A DNA stretch of 64,000 bases, taken from positions 1,736,001-1,800,000 of the forward strand of contig JAWQEG010000128.1 of assembly GCA_033782935.1 (NCBI GenBank). Reading direction: 5' to 3'. Positions 1 through 12,427 of this stretch are shown here, piece by piece (position 1 is the first letter of the stretch; each line of letters opens with the position of its first letter). A program made the position numbers and the translations under genes. The notes beneath the pieces were generated by a model that saw only the letters and a list, made by a program, of their open reading frames with translations, was not told the DNA's origin and searched no databases. The stretch is from Petrolisthes cinctipes (taxonomy: Eukaryota > Arthropoda > Malacostraca > Decapoda > Porcellanidae).

Positions 1-1494
1 GTATTTTCAAAATTCAGGCCAAAAACATACTGAAAATCGAGCTTTTAGGTGCCCAAAAGTCGATATGTGCATGCATCTTCAGTACCCGTTTATATCTCAA
101 ATTCTGGCCCTAAACACCCGAAAATTCGATATTTTGGGGTCCCAGAAGCGATCTGTACATGCCTACTCCGTGTTAGAGTATTTTCAAAATTCAGGCCCAA
201 AACATGCTGAAAATCGATATTTTTGGTGCCCAAAGTCAATATGTGCATGTATCTTCTTTACCCGTTTATATCTCAAATTCAGGCTCAAAACACCCGAAAA
301 TTCAATATTTTGGGGTCCCAGAAGCAATCTGTACATGCCTACTCAGTGCTAGAACATTTTCAAAATATAGGCTAAAAACATGCTAAAAATCGATCTTTTA
401 GGTGCCAAAAAGTCGATATCTCAAATTCAGTCCCAAAACACCCGAAAATTCGATATTTAGGGGTCCCAGAAGCGATCTGTACATGCCTACTCCGTGTTAG
501 AGTATTTTCAAATTACATGCTCAAAACATACTGAAAATCAATCTTTTAGGTGCACTGAAGTCGATATGTGCATGCATCTTCAGTACCCGTTTATATCTCA
601 AATTCAGGCTCAAAACACCCGAAAATTCAATATTTTGGGGTCCCAGAAGCAATCTGTAACTGTCTACTCAGTGTTAGAGTATTTTCAAAATACAGGCCCA
701 AAACATGCTGAAAATCGATATTTTAGATGCCCAAAGACAATATGTGCATGTATCTTCTGTACCCGTTTATATCTCAAATTCAGGCTCAAAACACCCAATA
801 ATTCAATATTTTGGGGTCCCAGAAGCAATCTGTACATGCCTACACAGTGCTAGGATATTTTCAAAATATAGGCTAAAAACATGCTAAAAATCGACATTTT
901 AGGTGCCAAAAAATCGATATCTCAAATTCAGTCCCAAAACACCCGAAAATTCGATATTTAGAGGTCCCAGAAGGTATCTGTACATGCCTACTCCGTGTTA
1001 GAGTATTTTCAAAATACAGGCCAAAAACATACTGAAAATCGATCTTTTAGGTGCCCAAAAGTCGATATGTGCATGCATCTTCTGCACCCGTTTATATCTC
1101 AAATTCTGGCCCTAAACACCCGAAAATTCGATATTTTGGGGTCCCAGAAGCGATCTGTACATGCCTACTCCGTGTTAGAGTATTTTCAAAATCAGGCCCA
1201 AAACATGCTGAAAATCGATATTTTTGGTGCCCAAAGTCAATATGTGCATGTATCTTCTGTACCCGTTTATATTTCAAATTCAGGCTCAAAACACCCGAAT
1301 ATTCAATATTTTGGGGTCCCAGAAGCAATCTGTACATGCCTACTCAGTGCTAGAATATTTTCAAAATATAGGCTAAAAACATGATAAAAATCGACATTTT
1401 ATGTGCCAAAAAATCGATATCTCAAATTCAGTCCCAAATCACCCGAAAATTCGATATTTAGAGGTCCCAGAAGGTATCTGTACATGCCTACTCC
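1..1494 (+). repeat. Left-edge units: partial A2-B2-C1, A1-B1-C2, A2-B2-C2
   Basis: The window opens 8 bases inside an A2 monomer (1-169), followed by B2 (170-345) and C1 (346-493). Unit 494-994 is A1-B1-C2 with private changes (CTGTAACTG, AAGACAATATG, GTGCTAGGATA). Unit 995-1494 is A2-B2-C2, 500 bp because B2 lost one T at AAAATCAGG, and it has CTTCTGCACCCG. The same private changes recur at 5296-6295, so these are two copies of one segment. Confidence 0.9.
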
Positions 1495-4400
1495 GTGTTA
1501 GAGTATTTTCAAAATACAGGGCAAAAACATACTGAAAATCGATCTTTTAGGTGCCCAAAAGTCGATATGTGCATGCATCTTCTGTACCCGTTTATATCTC
1601 AAATTCTGGCCCTAAACACCCGAAAATTCGATATTTTGGGGTCCCAGAAGCGATCTGTACATGCCTATTCCGTGTTAGAGTATTTTCAAAATTCAGGCCC
1701 AAAATATGCTGAAAATCGATATTTTTGGTGCCCAAAGTCAATATGTGCATGTATCTTCTTTACCCGTTTATATCTCAAATTCAGGCACAAAACACCCGAA
1801 AATTCAATATTTTGGGGTCCCAGAAGCAATCTGTACATGCCTACTCAGTGCTAGAATATTTTCAAAATGTAGGCTAAAAACATGCTAAAAATCGATCTTT
1901 TAGGTTCCAAAAAGTCGATATCTCAAATTCAGCCCCAAAACACCCGAAAATTCGATATTTAGGGGTCCCAGAAGCGATCTGTACATGCCTACTCCGTGTT
2001 AGAGTATTTTCAAAATACAGGCCCAAAACATGCTGAAAATCGATATTTTAGATGCCCAAAGTCAATATGTGCATGTATCTTCTGTACCCGTTTATATCTC
2101 AAATTCAGGCTCAAAACACCCGAAAATTCAATATTTTGGGGTCCCAGAAGCAATCTGTACATGCCTACACAGTGCTAGAATATTTTCAAAATATAGGCTA
2201 AAAACATGATAAAAATCGACATTTTAGGTGCCAAAAAATCGATATCTCAAATTCAGTCCCAAATCACCCGAAAATTCGATATTTAGAGGTCCCAGAAGGT
2301 ATCTGTACATGCCTACTCCGTGTTAGAGTATTTTCAAAATACAGGCCCAAAACATGCTGAAAATCGATATTTTAGATGCCCAAAGTCAATATGTGCATGT
2401 ATCTTCTGTACCCGTTTATATCTCAAATTCAGGCTCAAAACACCCGAAAATTCAATATTTTGGGATCCCAGAAGCAATCTGTACATGCCTACTCAGTGCT
2501 AGAATATTTTCAAAATATAGGCTAAAACCATGCTAAAAATTGATCTTTTAGGTGCCAAAAAGTCGATATCTCAAATTCAGTCCCAAAACACCCGAAAATT
2601 CGATATTTAGGGGTCCCAGAAGCGATCTGTACATGCCTACTCCGTGTTAGAGTATTTTCAAAATACATGCTCAAAACATACTGAAAATCGATCATTTAGG
2701 TGCACAAAAGTCGATATGTGCATGCATCTTCAGTACCCGTTTATATCTCAAATTCAGGCTCAAAACACCCGAAAATTCAATATTTTGGGGTCCCAGAAGC
2801 AATCTGTACATGCCTACTCAGTGTTAGAGTATTTTCAAAATACAGGCCCAAAACATGCTGAAAATCGATATTTTAGATGCCCAAAGTCAATATGTGCATG
2901 AATCTTCTGTACCCGTTTATATCTCAATTTCAGGCTCAAAACACCCGAAAATTCAATATTTTGGGGTCCCAGAAGCAATCTGTACATGCCTACTTAGTGC
3001 TAGAATATTTTCAAAATATAGGCTAAAAACATGCTAAAAATCGATCTTTTAGGTGCCAAAAAGTTGATATCTCAAATTCAGTCCCAAAACACCCGAAAAT
3101 TCGATATTTAGGGGTCCCAGAAGCGATCTGTACATGCCTACTCCGTGTTAGAGTATTTTCAAAATACATGCTCAAAACATACTGAAAATCGATCTTTTAG
3201 GTGCACAAAAGTCGATATGTGCATGCATCTTCAGTACCCGTTTATATCTCAAATTCTGGCTCAAAACACCCGAAAATTCAATATTTTGGGGTCCCAGAAG
3301 CAATCTGTACATGCCTACTCAGTGTTAGAGTATTTTCAAAATACAGGCCCAAAACATGCTGAAAATCGATATTTTTGGTGCCCAAAGTCAATATGTGCAT
3401 GTATCTTCTGTACCCGTTTATATCTCAAATTCAGGCTCAAAACACCCTAAAATTCAATATTTTGGGGTCCCAGAAGCAATCTGTACATGCCTACACAGTG
3501 CTAGAATATTTTCAAAATATAGGCTAAAAACATGATAAAAATCGACATTTTATGTGCCAAAAAATCGATATCTCAAATTCAGTCCCAAATCACCCGAAAA
3601 TTCGATATTTAGAGGTCCCAGAAGGTATCTGTACATGCCTACTCCGTGTTAGAGTATTTTCAAAATACAGGCCAAAAACATACTGAAAATCGATCTTTTA
3701 GGTGCCCAAAAGTCGATATGTGCATGCATCTTCTGTACCCGTTTATATCTCAAATTCTGGCCCTAAACACCCGAAAATTCGATATTTTGGGGTCCCAGAA
3801 GCGATCTGTACATGCCTATTCCGTGTTAGAGTATTTTCAAAATTCAGGCCCAAAATATGCTGAAAATCGATATTTTTGGTGCCCAAAGTCAATATGTGCA
3901 TGTATCTTCTTTACCCGTTTATATCTCAAATTCAGGCTCAAAACACCCGAAAATTCAATATTTTGGGGTCCCAGAAGCAATCTGTACATGCCTACTCAGT
4001 GCTAGAATATTTTCAAAATGTAGGCTAAAAACATGCTAAAAATCGATCTTTTAGGTTCCAAAAAGTCGATATCTCAAATTCAGCCCCAAAACACCCGAAA
4101 ATTCGATATTTAGGGGTCCCAGAAGCGATCTGTACATGCCTACTCCGTGTTAGAGTATTTTCAAAATACAGGCCCAAAACATGCTGAAAATCGATATTTT
4201 AGATGCCCAAAGTCAATATGTGCATGTATCTTCTGTACCCGTTTATATCTCAAATTCAGGCTCAAAACACCCGAAAATTCAATATTTTGGGGTCCCAGAA
4301 ACAATCTGTACATGCCTACACAGTGCTAGAATATTTTCAAAATATAGGCTAAAAACATGATAAAAATCGACATTTTAGGTGCCAAAAAATCGATATCTCA

Positions 4401-5295
4401 AATTCAGTCCCAAATCACCCGAAAATTCGATATTTAGAGGTCCCAGAAGGTATCTGTACATGCCTACTCCGTGTTAGAGTATTTTCAAAATACAGGCCCA
4501 AAACATGCTGAAAATCGATATTTTAGATGCCCAAAGTCAATATGTGCATGTATCTTCTGTACCCGTTTATATCTCAAATTCAGGCTCAAAACACCCGAAA
4601 ATTCAATATTTTGGGGTCCCAGAAGCAATCTGTACATGCTTACTTAGTGCTAGAATATTTTCAAAATATAGGCTAAAAACATGCTAAAAATCGATCTTTT
4701 AGGTGCCAAAAAGTTGATATCTCAAATTCAGTCCCAAAACACCCGAAAATTCGATATTTAGGGGTCCCAGAAGCGATCTGTACATGCCTACTCCGTGTTA
4801 GAGTATTTTCAAAATACATGCTCAAAACATACTGAAAATCGATCTTTTAGGTGCACAAAAGTCGATATGTGCATGCATCTTCAGTACCCGTTTATATCTC
4901 AAATTCTGGCTCAAAACACCCGAAAATTCAATATTTTGGGGTCCCAGAAGCAATCTGTACATGCCTACTCAGTGTTAGAGTATTTTCAAAATACAGGCCC
5001 AAAACATGCTGAAAATCGATATTTTTGGTGCCCAAAGTCAATATGTGCATGTATCTTCTGTACCCGTTTATATCTCAAATTCAGGCTCAAAACACCCTAA
5101 AATTCAATATTTTGGGGTCCCAGAAGCAATCTGTACATGCCTACTCAGTGCTAGAACATTTTCAAAATATAGGCTAAAAACATGCTAAAAATCGATCTTT
5201 TAGGTGCCAAAAAGTCGATATCTCAAATTCAGTCCCAATACACCCGAAAATTCGATATTTAGGGGTCCCAGAAGCGATCTGTACATGCCTACTCC
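1495..5295 (+). repeat. Duplicated five-unit block, second copy one 501-bp unit shorter
   Basis: Units start at 1495 (A2-B2-C1), 1996 (B1-C2, 324 bp), 2320 (B1-C1, 324 bp), 2644 (A1-B1-C1) and 3145 (A1, B1/B2 hybrid, C2). They are followed by 3646 (A2-B2-C1), 4147 (B1-C2), 4471 (B1-C1) and 4795 (A1, B1/B2 hybrid, C1). Shared variants such as GGTTCCAAAAAG and TTCAGCCCC (1495/3646), and AATTCTGGCTC with CACCCTAAAATT (3145/4795), show the correspondence. The offset is 2,151 bp at first and 1,650 bp later, so the second copy lacks 501 bp. Confidence 0.85.
2735..2751 (-). promoter_or_regulatory. Weak CENP-B-box-like 17-mer, one example of many
   Basis: Read on the complementary strand, this position of the monomer matches 7 of the 9 core positions of the mammalian CENP-B box pattern (NTTCGNNNNANNCGGGN). 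On the + strand it is ACCCGTTTATATCTCAA; the two mismatches fall in the TTCG part. The ACCCGTTT element is present in most A and B monomers and missing from the standard 148-bp C monomers, whose deletion removes it. Binding by any protein is not shown. A chance resemblance is quite possible. Confidence 0.2.
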
Positions 5296-8200
5296 GTGTT
5301 AGAGTATTTTCAAATTACATGCTCAAAACATACTGAAAATCGATCTTTTAGGTGCACAAAAGTCGATATGTGCATGCATCTTCAGTACCCGTTTATATCT
5401 CAAATTCAGGCTCAAAACACCCGAAAATTCAATATTTTGGGGTCCCAGAAGCAATCTGTAACTGCCTACTCAGTGTTAGATTATTTTCAAAATACAGGCC
5501 CAAAACATGCTGAAAATCGATATTTTAGATGCCCAAAGACAATATGTGCATGTATCTTCTGTACCCGTTTATATCTCAAATTCAGGCTCAAAACACCCGA
5601 TAATTCAATATTTTGGGGTCCCAGAAGCAATCGTACATGCCTACACAGTGCTAGGATATTTTCAAAATATAGGCTAAAAACATGCTAAAAATCGACATTT
5701 TAGGTGCCAAAAAATCGATATCTCAAATTCAGTCCCAAAACACCCGAAAATTCGATATTTAGAGGTCCCAGAAGGTATCTGTACATGCCTACTCCGTGTT
5801 AGAGTATTTTCAAAATACAGGCCAAAAACATACTGAAAATCGATCTTTTAGGTGCCCAAAAGTCGATATGTGCATGCATCTTCTGCACCCGTTTATATCT
5901 CAAATTCTGGCCCTAAACACCCGAAAATTCGATATTTTGGGGTCCCAGAAGCGATCTGTACATGCCTACTCCGTGTTAGAGTATTTTCAAAATCAGGCCC
6001 AAAACATGCTGAAAATCGATATTTTTGGTGCCCAAAGTCAATATGTGCATGTATCTTCTGTACCCGTTTATATTTCAAATTCAGGCTCAAAACACCCGAA
6101 AATTCAATATTTTGGGGTCCCAGAAGCAATCTGTACATGCCTACTCAGTGCTAGAATATTTTCAAAATATAGGCTAAAAACATGCTAAAAATCGATCTTT
6201 TAGGTGCCAAAAAGTCGATATCTCAAATTCAGTCCCAAAACACCCGAAAATTCGATATTTAGGGGTCCCAGAAGCGATCTGTACATGCCTACTCCGTGTT
6301 AGAGTATTTTCAAAATACATGCTCAAAACATACTGAAAATCGATCTTTTAGGTGCACAAAAGTCGATATGTGCATGCATCTTCAGTACCCGTTTATATCT
6401 CAAATTCAGGCTCAAAACACCCGAAAATTCAATATTTTGGGGTCCCAGAAGCAATCTGTACATGCCTACTCAGTGTTAGAGTATTTTCAAAATATAGGCT
6501 AAAAACATGATAAAAATCGACATTTTAGGTGCCAAAAAATCGATATCTCAAATTCAGTCCCAAATCACCCGAAAATTCGATATTTAGAGGTCCCAGAAGG
6601 TATCTGTACATGCCTACTCCGTGTTAGAGTATTTTCAAAATACAGGCCCAAAACATGCTGAAAATCGATATTTTAGATGCCCAAAGTCAATATGTGCATG
6701 TATCTTCTGTACCCGTTTATATCTCAAATTCAGGCTCAAAACACCCTAAAATTCAATATTTTGGGGTCCCAGAAGCAATCTGTACATGCCTACTCAGTGC
6801 TAGAACATTTTCAAAATATAGGCTAAAAACATGCTAAAAATCGATCTTTTAGGTGCCAAAAAGTCGATATCTCAAATTCAGTCCCAAAACACCCGAAAAT
6901 TCGATATTTAGGGGTCCCAGAAGCGATCTGTACATGCCTACTCCGTGTTAGAGTATTTTCAAATTACATGCTCAAAACATACTGAAAATCGATCTTTTAG
7001 GTGCACAAAAGTCGATATGTGCATGCATCTTCAGTACCCGTTTATATCTCAAATTCAGGCTCAAAACACCCGAAAATTCAATATTTTGGGGTCCCAGAAG
7101 CAATCTGTAACTGCCTACTCAGTGTTAGAGTATTTTCAAAATACATGCTCAAAACATACTGAAAATCGATCTTTTAGGTGCACAAAAGTCGATATGTGCA
7201 TGCATCTTCAGTACCCGTTTATATCTCAAATTCAGGCTCAAAACACCCGAAAATTCAATATTTTGGGGTCCCAGAAGCAATCTGTACATGCCTACTCAGT
7301 GTTAGAGTATTTTCAAAATATAGGCTAAAAACATGACAAAAATCGACATTTTAGGTGCCAAAAAATCGATATCTCAAATTCAGTCCCAAATCACCCGAAA
7401 ATTCGATATTTAGAGGTCCCAGAAGGTATCTGTACATGCCTACTCCGTGTTAGAGTATTTTCAAAATACAGGCCCAAAACATGCTGAAAATCGATATTTT
7501 AGATGCCCAAAGTCAATATGTGCATGTATCTTCTGTACCCGTTTATATCTCAAATTCAGGCTCAAAACACCCGAAAATTCAATATTTTGGGATCCCAGAA
7601 GCAATCTGTACATGCCTACTCAGTGCTAGAATATTTTCAAAATATAGGCTAAAAACATGCTAAAAATCGATCTTTTAGGTGCCAAAAAGTCGATATCTCA
7701 AATTCAGTCCCAAAACACCCGAAAATTCGATATTTAGGGGTCCCAGAAGCGATCTGTACATGCCTACTCCGTGTTAGAGTATTTTCAAAATACATGCTCA
7801 AAACATACTGAAAATCGATCATTTAGGTGCACAAAAGTCGATATGTGCATGCATCTTCAGTACCCGTTTATATCTCAAATTCAGGCTCAAAACACCCGAA
7901 AATTCAATATTTTGGGGTCCCAGAAGCAATCTGTACATGCCTACTCAGTGTTAGAGTATTTTCAAAATACAGGCCCAAAACATGCTGAAAATAGATATTT
8001 TAGATGCCCAAAGTCAATATGTGCATGTATCTTCTGTACCCGTTTATATCTCAATTTCAGGCTCAAAACACCCGAAAATTCAATATTTTGGGGTCCCAGA
8101 AGCAATCTGTACATGCCTACTTAGTGCTAGAATATTTTCAAAATATAGGCTAAAAACATGCTAAAAATCGATCTTTTAGGTGCCAAAAAGTTGATATCTC

Positions 8201-9921
8201 AAATTCAGTCCCAAAACACCCGAAAATTCGATATTTAGGGGTCCCAGAAGCGATCTGTACATGCCTACTCCGTGTTAGAGTATTTTCAAAATACATGCTC
8301 AAAACATACTGAAAATCGATCTTTTAGGTGCACAAAAGTCGATATGTGCATGCATCTTCAGTACCCGTTTATATCTCAAATTCAGGCTCAAAACACCCGA
8401 AAATTCAATATTTTGGGGTCCCAGAAGCAATCTGTACATGCCTACTCAGTGTTAGAGTATTTTCAAAATACAGGCCCAAAACATGCTGAAAATCGATATT
8501 TTAGATGCCCAAAGTCAATATGTGCATGTATCTTCTGTACCCGTTTATATCTCAAATTCAGGCTCAAAACACCCGAAAATTCAATATTTTGGGGTCCCAG
8601 AAGCAATCTGTACATGCCTACACAGTGCAAGAATATTTTCAAAATATAGGTTAAAAACATGCTAAAAATCGACATTTTAGGTGCCAAAAAATCGATATCT
8701 CAAATTCAGTCCCAAAACACCCGAAAATTCGATATTTAGATGTCCCAGAAGGTATCTGTACATGCCTACTCCGTGTTAGAGTATTTTCAAAATTCAGGCC
8801 CAAAACATGCTGAAAATCGATATTTTTGGTGCCCAAAGTCAATATGTGCATGTATCTTCTGTACCCATTTATATATCAAATTCAGGCTCAAAACACCCGA
8901 AAATTCAATATTTTGGGGTCCCAGAAGCAATCTGTACATGCCTACTCAGTGCTAGAATATTTTCAAAATATAGGCTAAAAACATGCTAAAAATCGATCTT
9001 TTAGGTGCCAAAAAGTCGGTATCTCAAATTCAGTCCCAAAACACCCGAAAATTCGATATTTATGGGTCCCAGAAGCGATCTGTACATGCCTACTCCGTGT
9101 TAGAGTATTTTCAAAATACATGCTCAAAACATACTGAAAATCGATCATTTAGGTGCACAAAAGTCGATATGTGCATGCATCTTCAGTACCCGTTTATATC
9201 TCAAATTCAGGCTCAAAACACCCGAAAATTCAATATTTTGGGGTCCCAGAAGCAATCTGTACATGCCTACTCCGTGTTAGAGTATTTTCAAAATACAGGC
9301 CCAAAACATGCTGAAAATCGATATTTTAGATGCCCAAAGTCAATATGTGCATGTATCTTCTGTACCCGTTTATATCTCAAATTCAGGCTCAAAACACCCG
9401 AAAATTCAATATTTTGGGGTCCCAGAAGCAATCTGTACATGCCTACATAGTGCTAGAATATTTTCAAAATATAGGCTAAAAACATGCTAAAAATCGATCT
9501 TTTAGGTGCCAAAAAGTCGATATCTCAAATTCAGTCCCAAAACACCCGAAAATTCGATATTTAGGGGTCCCAGAAGCGATCTCTACATGCCTACTCCGTG
9601 TTAGAGTATTTTCAAAATTCAGGCCCAAAACATGCTAAAAATCGATATTTTAGATGCCGAAAGTCAATATGTGCATGTATCTTCTGTACCCGTTTATATC
9701 TCAAATTCAGGCTCAAAACACCCGAAAATTCAATATTTTGGGGTCCTAGAAGCAATCTGTACATGCCTACACAGTGCTAGAATATTTTCAAAATATAGGC
9801 TAAAAACATGCTAAAAATCGACATTTTAGGTGCCAAAAAAACGATATATCAAATTCAGTCCCAAAACACCCGAAAATTCGATATTTAGGGGTCCCAGAAG
9901 CGATCTGTACATGCCTACTCC
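5296..9921 (+). repeat. Mixed zone with A-C, A-A-C and B-C units
   Basis: Unit starts and content: 5296 A1-B1-C2 (500 bp), 5796 A2-B2-C1 (500), 6296 A1-C2 (325), 6621 B1-C1 (324), 6945 A1-A1-C2 (502), 7447 B1-C1 (324), 7771 A1-B1-C1, 8272 A1-B1-C2, 8773 B2-C1 (324), 9097 A1-B1-C1 and 9598 B-C (324). 7447-8271 matches 2320-3144 (offset 5,127), including GGGATCCCAG in the first unit and GATCATTTAGG. The A1-C2 and A1-A1-C2 units are explained by unequal exchange that kept whole-monomer phase. Confidence 0.87.
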
Positions 9922-11101
9922 GTGTTAGAGTATTTTCAAAATACATGCTCAAAACATACTGAAAATCGATCTTTTAGGTGCACAAAAGTCGATATGTGCA
10001 TGCATCTTCAGTACCCGTTTATATCTCAAATTCAGGCTCAAAACACCCGAAAATTCAATATTTTGGGGTCCCAGAAGCAATCTGTACATGCCTACTCAGT
10101 GTTAGAGTATTTTCAAAATACAGGCCCAAAACATGCTGAAAATCGATATTTTAGATGCCCAAAGTCAATATGTGCATGTATCTTCTGTACCCGTTTATAT
10201 CTCAAATTCAGGCTCAAAACACCCGAAAATTCAATATTTTGGGGTCCCAGAAGCAATCTGTACATGCCTACACAGTGCTAGAATATTTTCAAAATATAGG
10301 CTAAAAACATGCTAAAAATCGGCATTTTAGGTGCCAAAAAATCGATATCTCAAATTCAGTCCCAAAACACCCGAAAATTCGATATTTAGAGGTCCCAGAA
10401 GGTATCTGTACATGCCTACTCCGTGTTAGAGTATTTTCAAAATACAGGCCAAAAACATACTGAAAATCGATCTTTTAGGTGCCCAAAAGTCGATATGTGC
10501 ATGCATCTTCTGTACCCGTTTATATCTCAAATTCTGGCTCAAAACACCCGAAAAATTCGATATTTTGTTGTCCCAGAAGCGATCTGTACATGCCTACTCC
10601 GTGTTAGAGTATTTTCAAAATTCAGGCCCAAAACATGCTGAAAATCGATATTTTTGGTGCCCAAAGTCAATATGTGCATGTATCTTCTGTACCCGTTTAT
10701 ATCTCAAATTCAGGCTCAAAACACCAGAAAATTCAATATTTTGGGGTCCCAGAAGCAATCTGTACATGCCTACACAGTGCTAGAATATTTTCAAAATATA
10801 GGCTAAAAACATGCTAAAAATCGACATTTTAGGTGCCAAAAAATCGATATCTCAAATTCAGTCCCAAAACACCCGAAAATTCGATATTTAGAGGTCCCAG
10901 AAGGTATCTGTACATGCCTACTCCGTGTTAGAGTATTTTCAAAATACAGGCCAAAAACATACTGAAAATCGATCTTTTAGGTGCCCAAAAGTCGATATGT
11001 GCATGCATCTTCTGTACCCGTTTATATCTCAAATTCTGGCTCAAAACACCCGAAAATTCGATATTTTGGGTTCCCAGAAGCGATCTGTACATGCCTACTC
11101 C

Positions 11102-11187
11102 GTGTTAGAGTATTTTCAAAATTCAGGCCCAAAACATGCTGAAAATCGATATTTTTGGTGCCCAAAGTCAATATGTGCATGTATCTT
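11102..11187 (+). repeat. Half-repeat h1 of the monomer (about 86 bp)
   Basis: First half of a B2 monomer. Its series of motifs (TCAAAATTCAGGCCCAAAACA, GAAAATCGATATTTTTGG, TGCCCAAAG, TGTGCATG) recurs in the same order and orientation in the second half. The monomer is therefore a diverged direct duplication. This is seen by eye; percentage identity was not computed. Confidence 0.85.
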
Positions 11188-11277
11188 CTGTACCCGTTTA
11201 TATCTCAAATTCAGGCTCAAAACACCCGAAAATTCAATATTTTGGGGTCCCAGAAGCAATCTGTACATGCCTACTCA
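11188..11277 (+). repeat. Half-repeat h2 of the monomer (about 90 bp)
   Basis: Second half of the same monomer. TCAAATTCAGGCTCAAAACA, GAAAATTCAATATTTTGGGG, TCCCAGAAG and TGTACATG correspond one by one to the motifs of the first half. The two halves differ by a few small indels and substitutions. The C monomers lack the h1/h2 boundary because their 29-bp deletion spans it. Confidence 0.85.
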
Positions 11278-12279
11278 GTGCTAGAATATTTTCAAAATAT
11301 AGGCTAAAGACATGCTAACAATCGATCTTTTAGGTGCCAAAAAGTCGATATCTCAAATTCAGTCCCAAAACACCCGAAAATTCGATATTTAGGGGTCCCA
11401 GAAGCGATCTGTACATGCCTACTCCGTGTTAGAGTATTTTCAAAATACATGCTCAAAACATACCGAAAATCGATCATTTAGGTGCACAAAAGTCAATATG
11501 TGCATGCATCTTCAGTACCCGTTTATATCTCAAATTCAGTCTCAAAACACCCGAAAATTCAATATTTTGGGGTCCCAGAAGCAATCTGTAGATGCCTACT
11601 CAGTGTTAGAATATTTTCAAAATACAGGCCCAAAACATGCTGAAAATCGATATTTTAGATGCCCAAAGTCAATATGTGCATGTATCTTCTGTACCCGTTT
11701 ATATCTCAAATTCAGGCTCAAAACACCCGAAAATTCAATATTTTGGGGTCCCAGAAGCAATCTGTACATGCCTACTTAGTGCTAGAATATTTTCAAAATA
11801 TAGGCTAAAAACATGCTAAAAATCGATTTTTTAGGTGCCAAAAAGTCGATATCTCAAATTCAGTCCCAAAACACCCGAAAATTCGATATTTAGGGGTCCC
11901 AGAAGCGATCTGTACATGCCTACTCCGTGTTAGAGTATTTTTAAAATACATGCTCAAAACATACTGAAAATCGATCTTTTAGGTGCACAAAAGTCGATAT
12001 GTGCATGCATCTTCAGTACCCGTTTATATCTCAAATTCAGGCTCAAAACACCCGAAAATTCAATATTTTGGGGTCCCAGAAGCAATCTGTACATGCCTAC
12101 TCAGTGTTAGAGTATTTTCAAAATACAGGCCCAAAACATGCTGAAAATCGATATTTTAGATGCCCAAAGTCAATATGTGCATGTATCTTCTGTACCCGTT
12201 TATATCTCAAATTCAGGCTCAAAACACCCGAAAATTCAATATTTTGGGGTCCCAGAAGCAATCTGTACATGCCTACACA

Positions 12280-12427
12280 GTGCTAGAATATTTTCAAAAT
12301 ATAGGCTAAAAACATGCTAAAAATCGACATTTTAGGTGCCAAAAAATCGATATCTCAAATTCAGTCCCAAAACACCCGAAAATTCGATATTTAGAGGTCC
12401 CAGAAGGTATCTGTACATGCCTACTCC
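12280..12427 (+). repeat. Monomer class C2 (148 bp), exemplar
   Basis: C2 shares the 29-bp deletion with C1 but has CGACATTTTAGGTGCC, AAAAAATCGATATCTC, ATATTTAGAGGTCCCAGAAG and GTATCTG. It commonly closes A1-B1 units and is followed by A2, so the class order often reads A1-B1-C2-A2-B2-C1. The shared deletion join argues that C1 and C2 descend from one deletion event. Confidence 0.92.

Larger units (their letters stand above)
11102..11277 (+). repeat. Monomer class B2 (176 bp), exemplar
   Basis: B2 differs from B1 in the head AAATTCAGGCCCAAAACATG and in CGATATTTTTGGTGCCCAAAG. It almost always follows A2 and precedes C1 or C2. Derived forms include CCATAACATG with GTCAGTATGTG (about 38-61 kb) and GGTGCCTAAAGTC (27.9, 30.4 and 37.1 kb). 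This copy was used to define the two half-repeats because its halves align most clearly. Confidence 0.93.

Noticed and set aside
494..853. Open frames of 60-178 codons on the + strand, recurring every 501 bp, as a gene family
   Set aside because: They recur because the repeat lengths are multiples of three. They start at GTG or internal ATG with no upstream signals, overlap in two frames, and are interrupted by single-base indels in many copies. They show no recognisable domain. The apparent two-fold protein repeat is only the half-monomer duplication.
2463..2469. Frequent restriction-like palindromes (ATCGAT, TGCATGCA, GGATCC) as functional sites
   Set aside because: They are part of the repeat consensus or single private changes. 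Nothing beyond repetition suggests a role.
8651..8851. Open frames of 65-87 codons on the - strand (for example 8651-8851, 38969-39169, 46835-47035)
   Set aside because: They are complements of the same satellite repeats and recur with the same period. There is no independent coding evidence.
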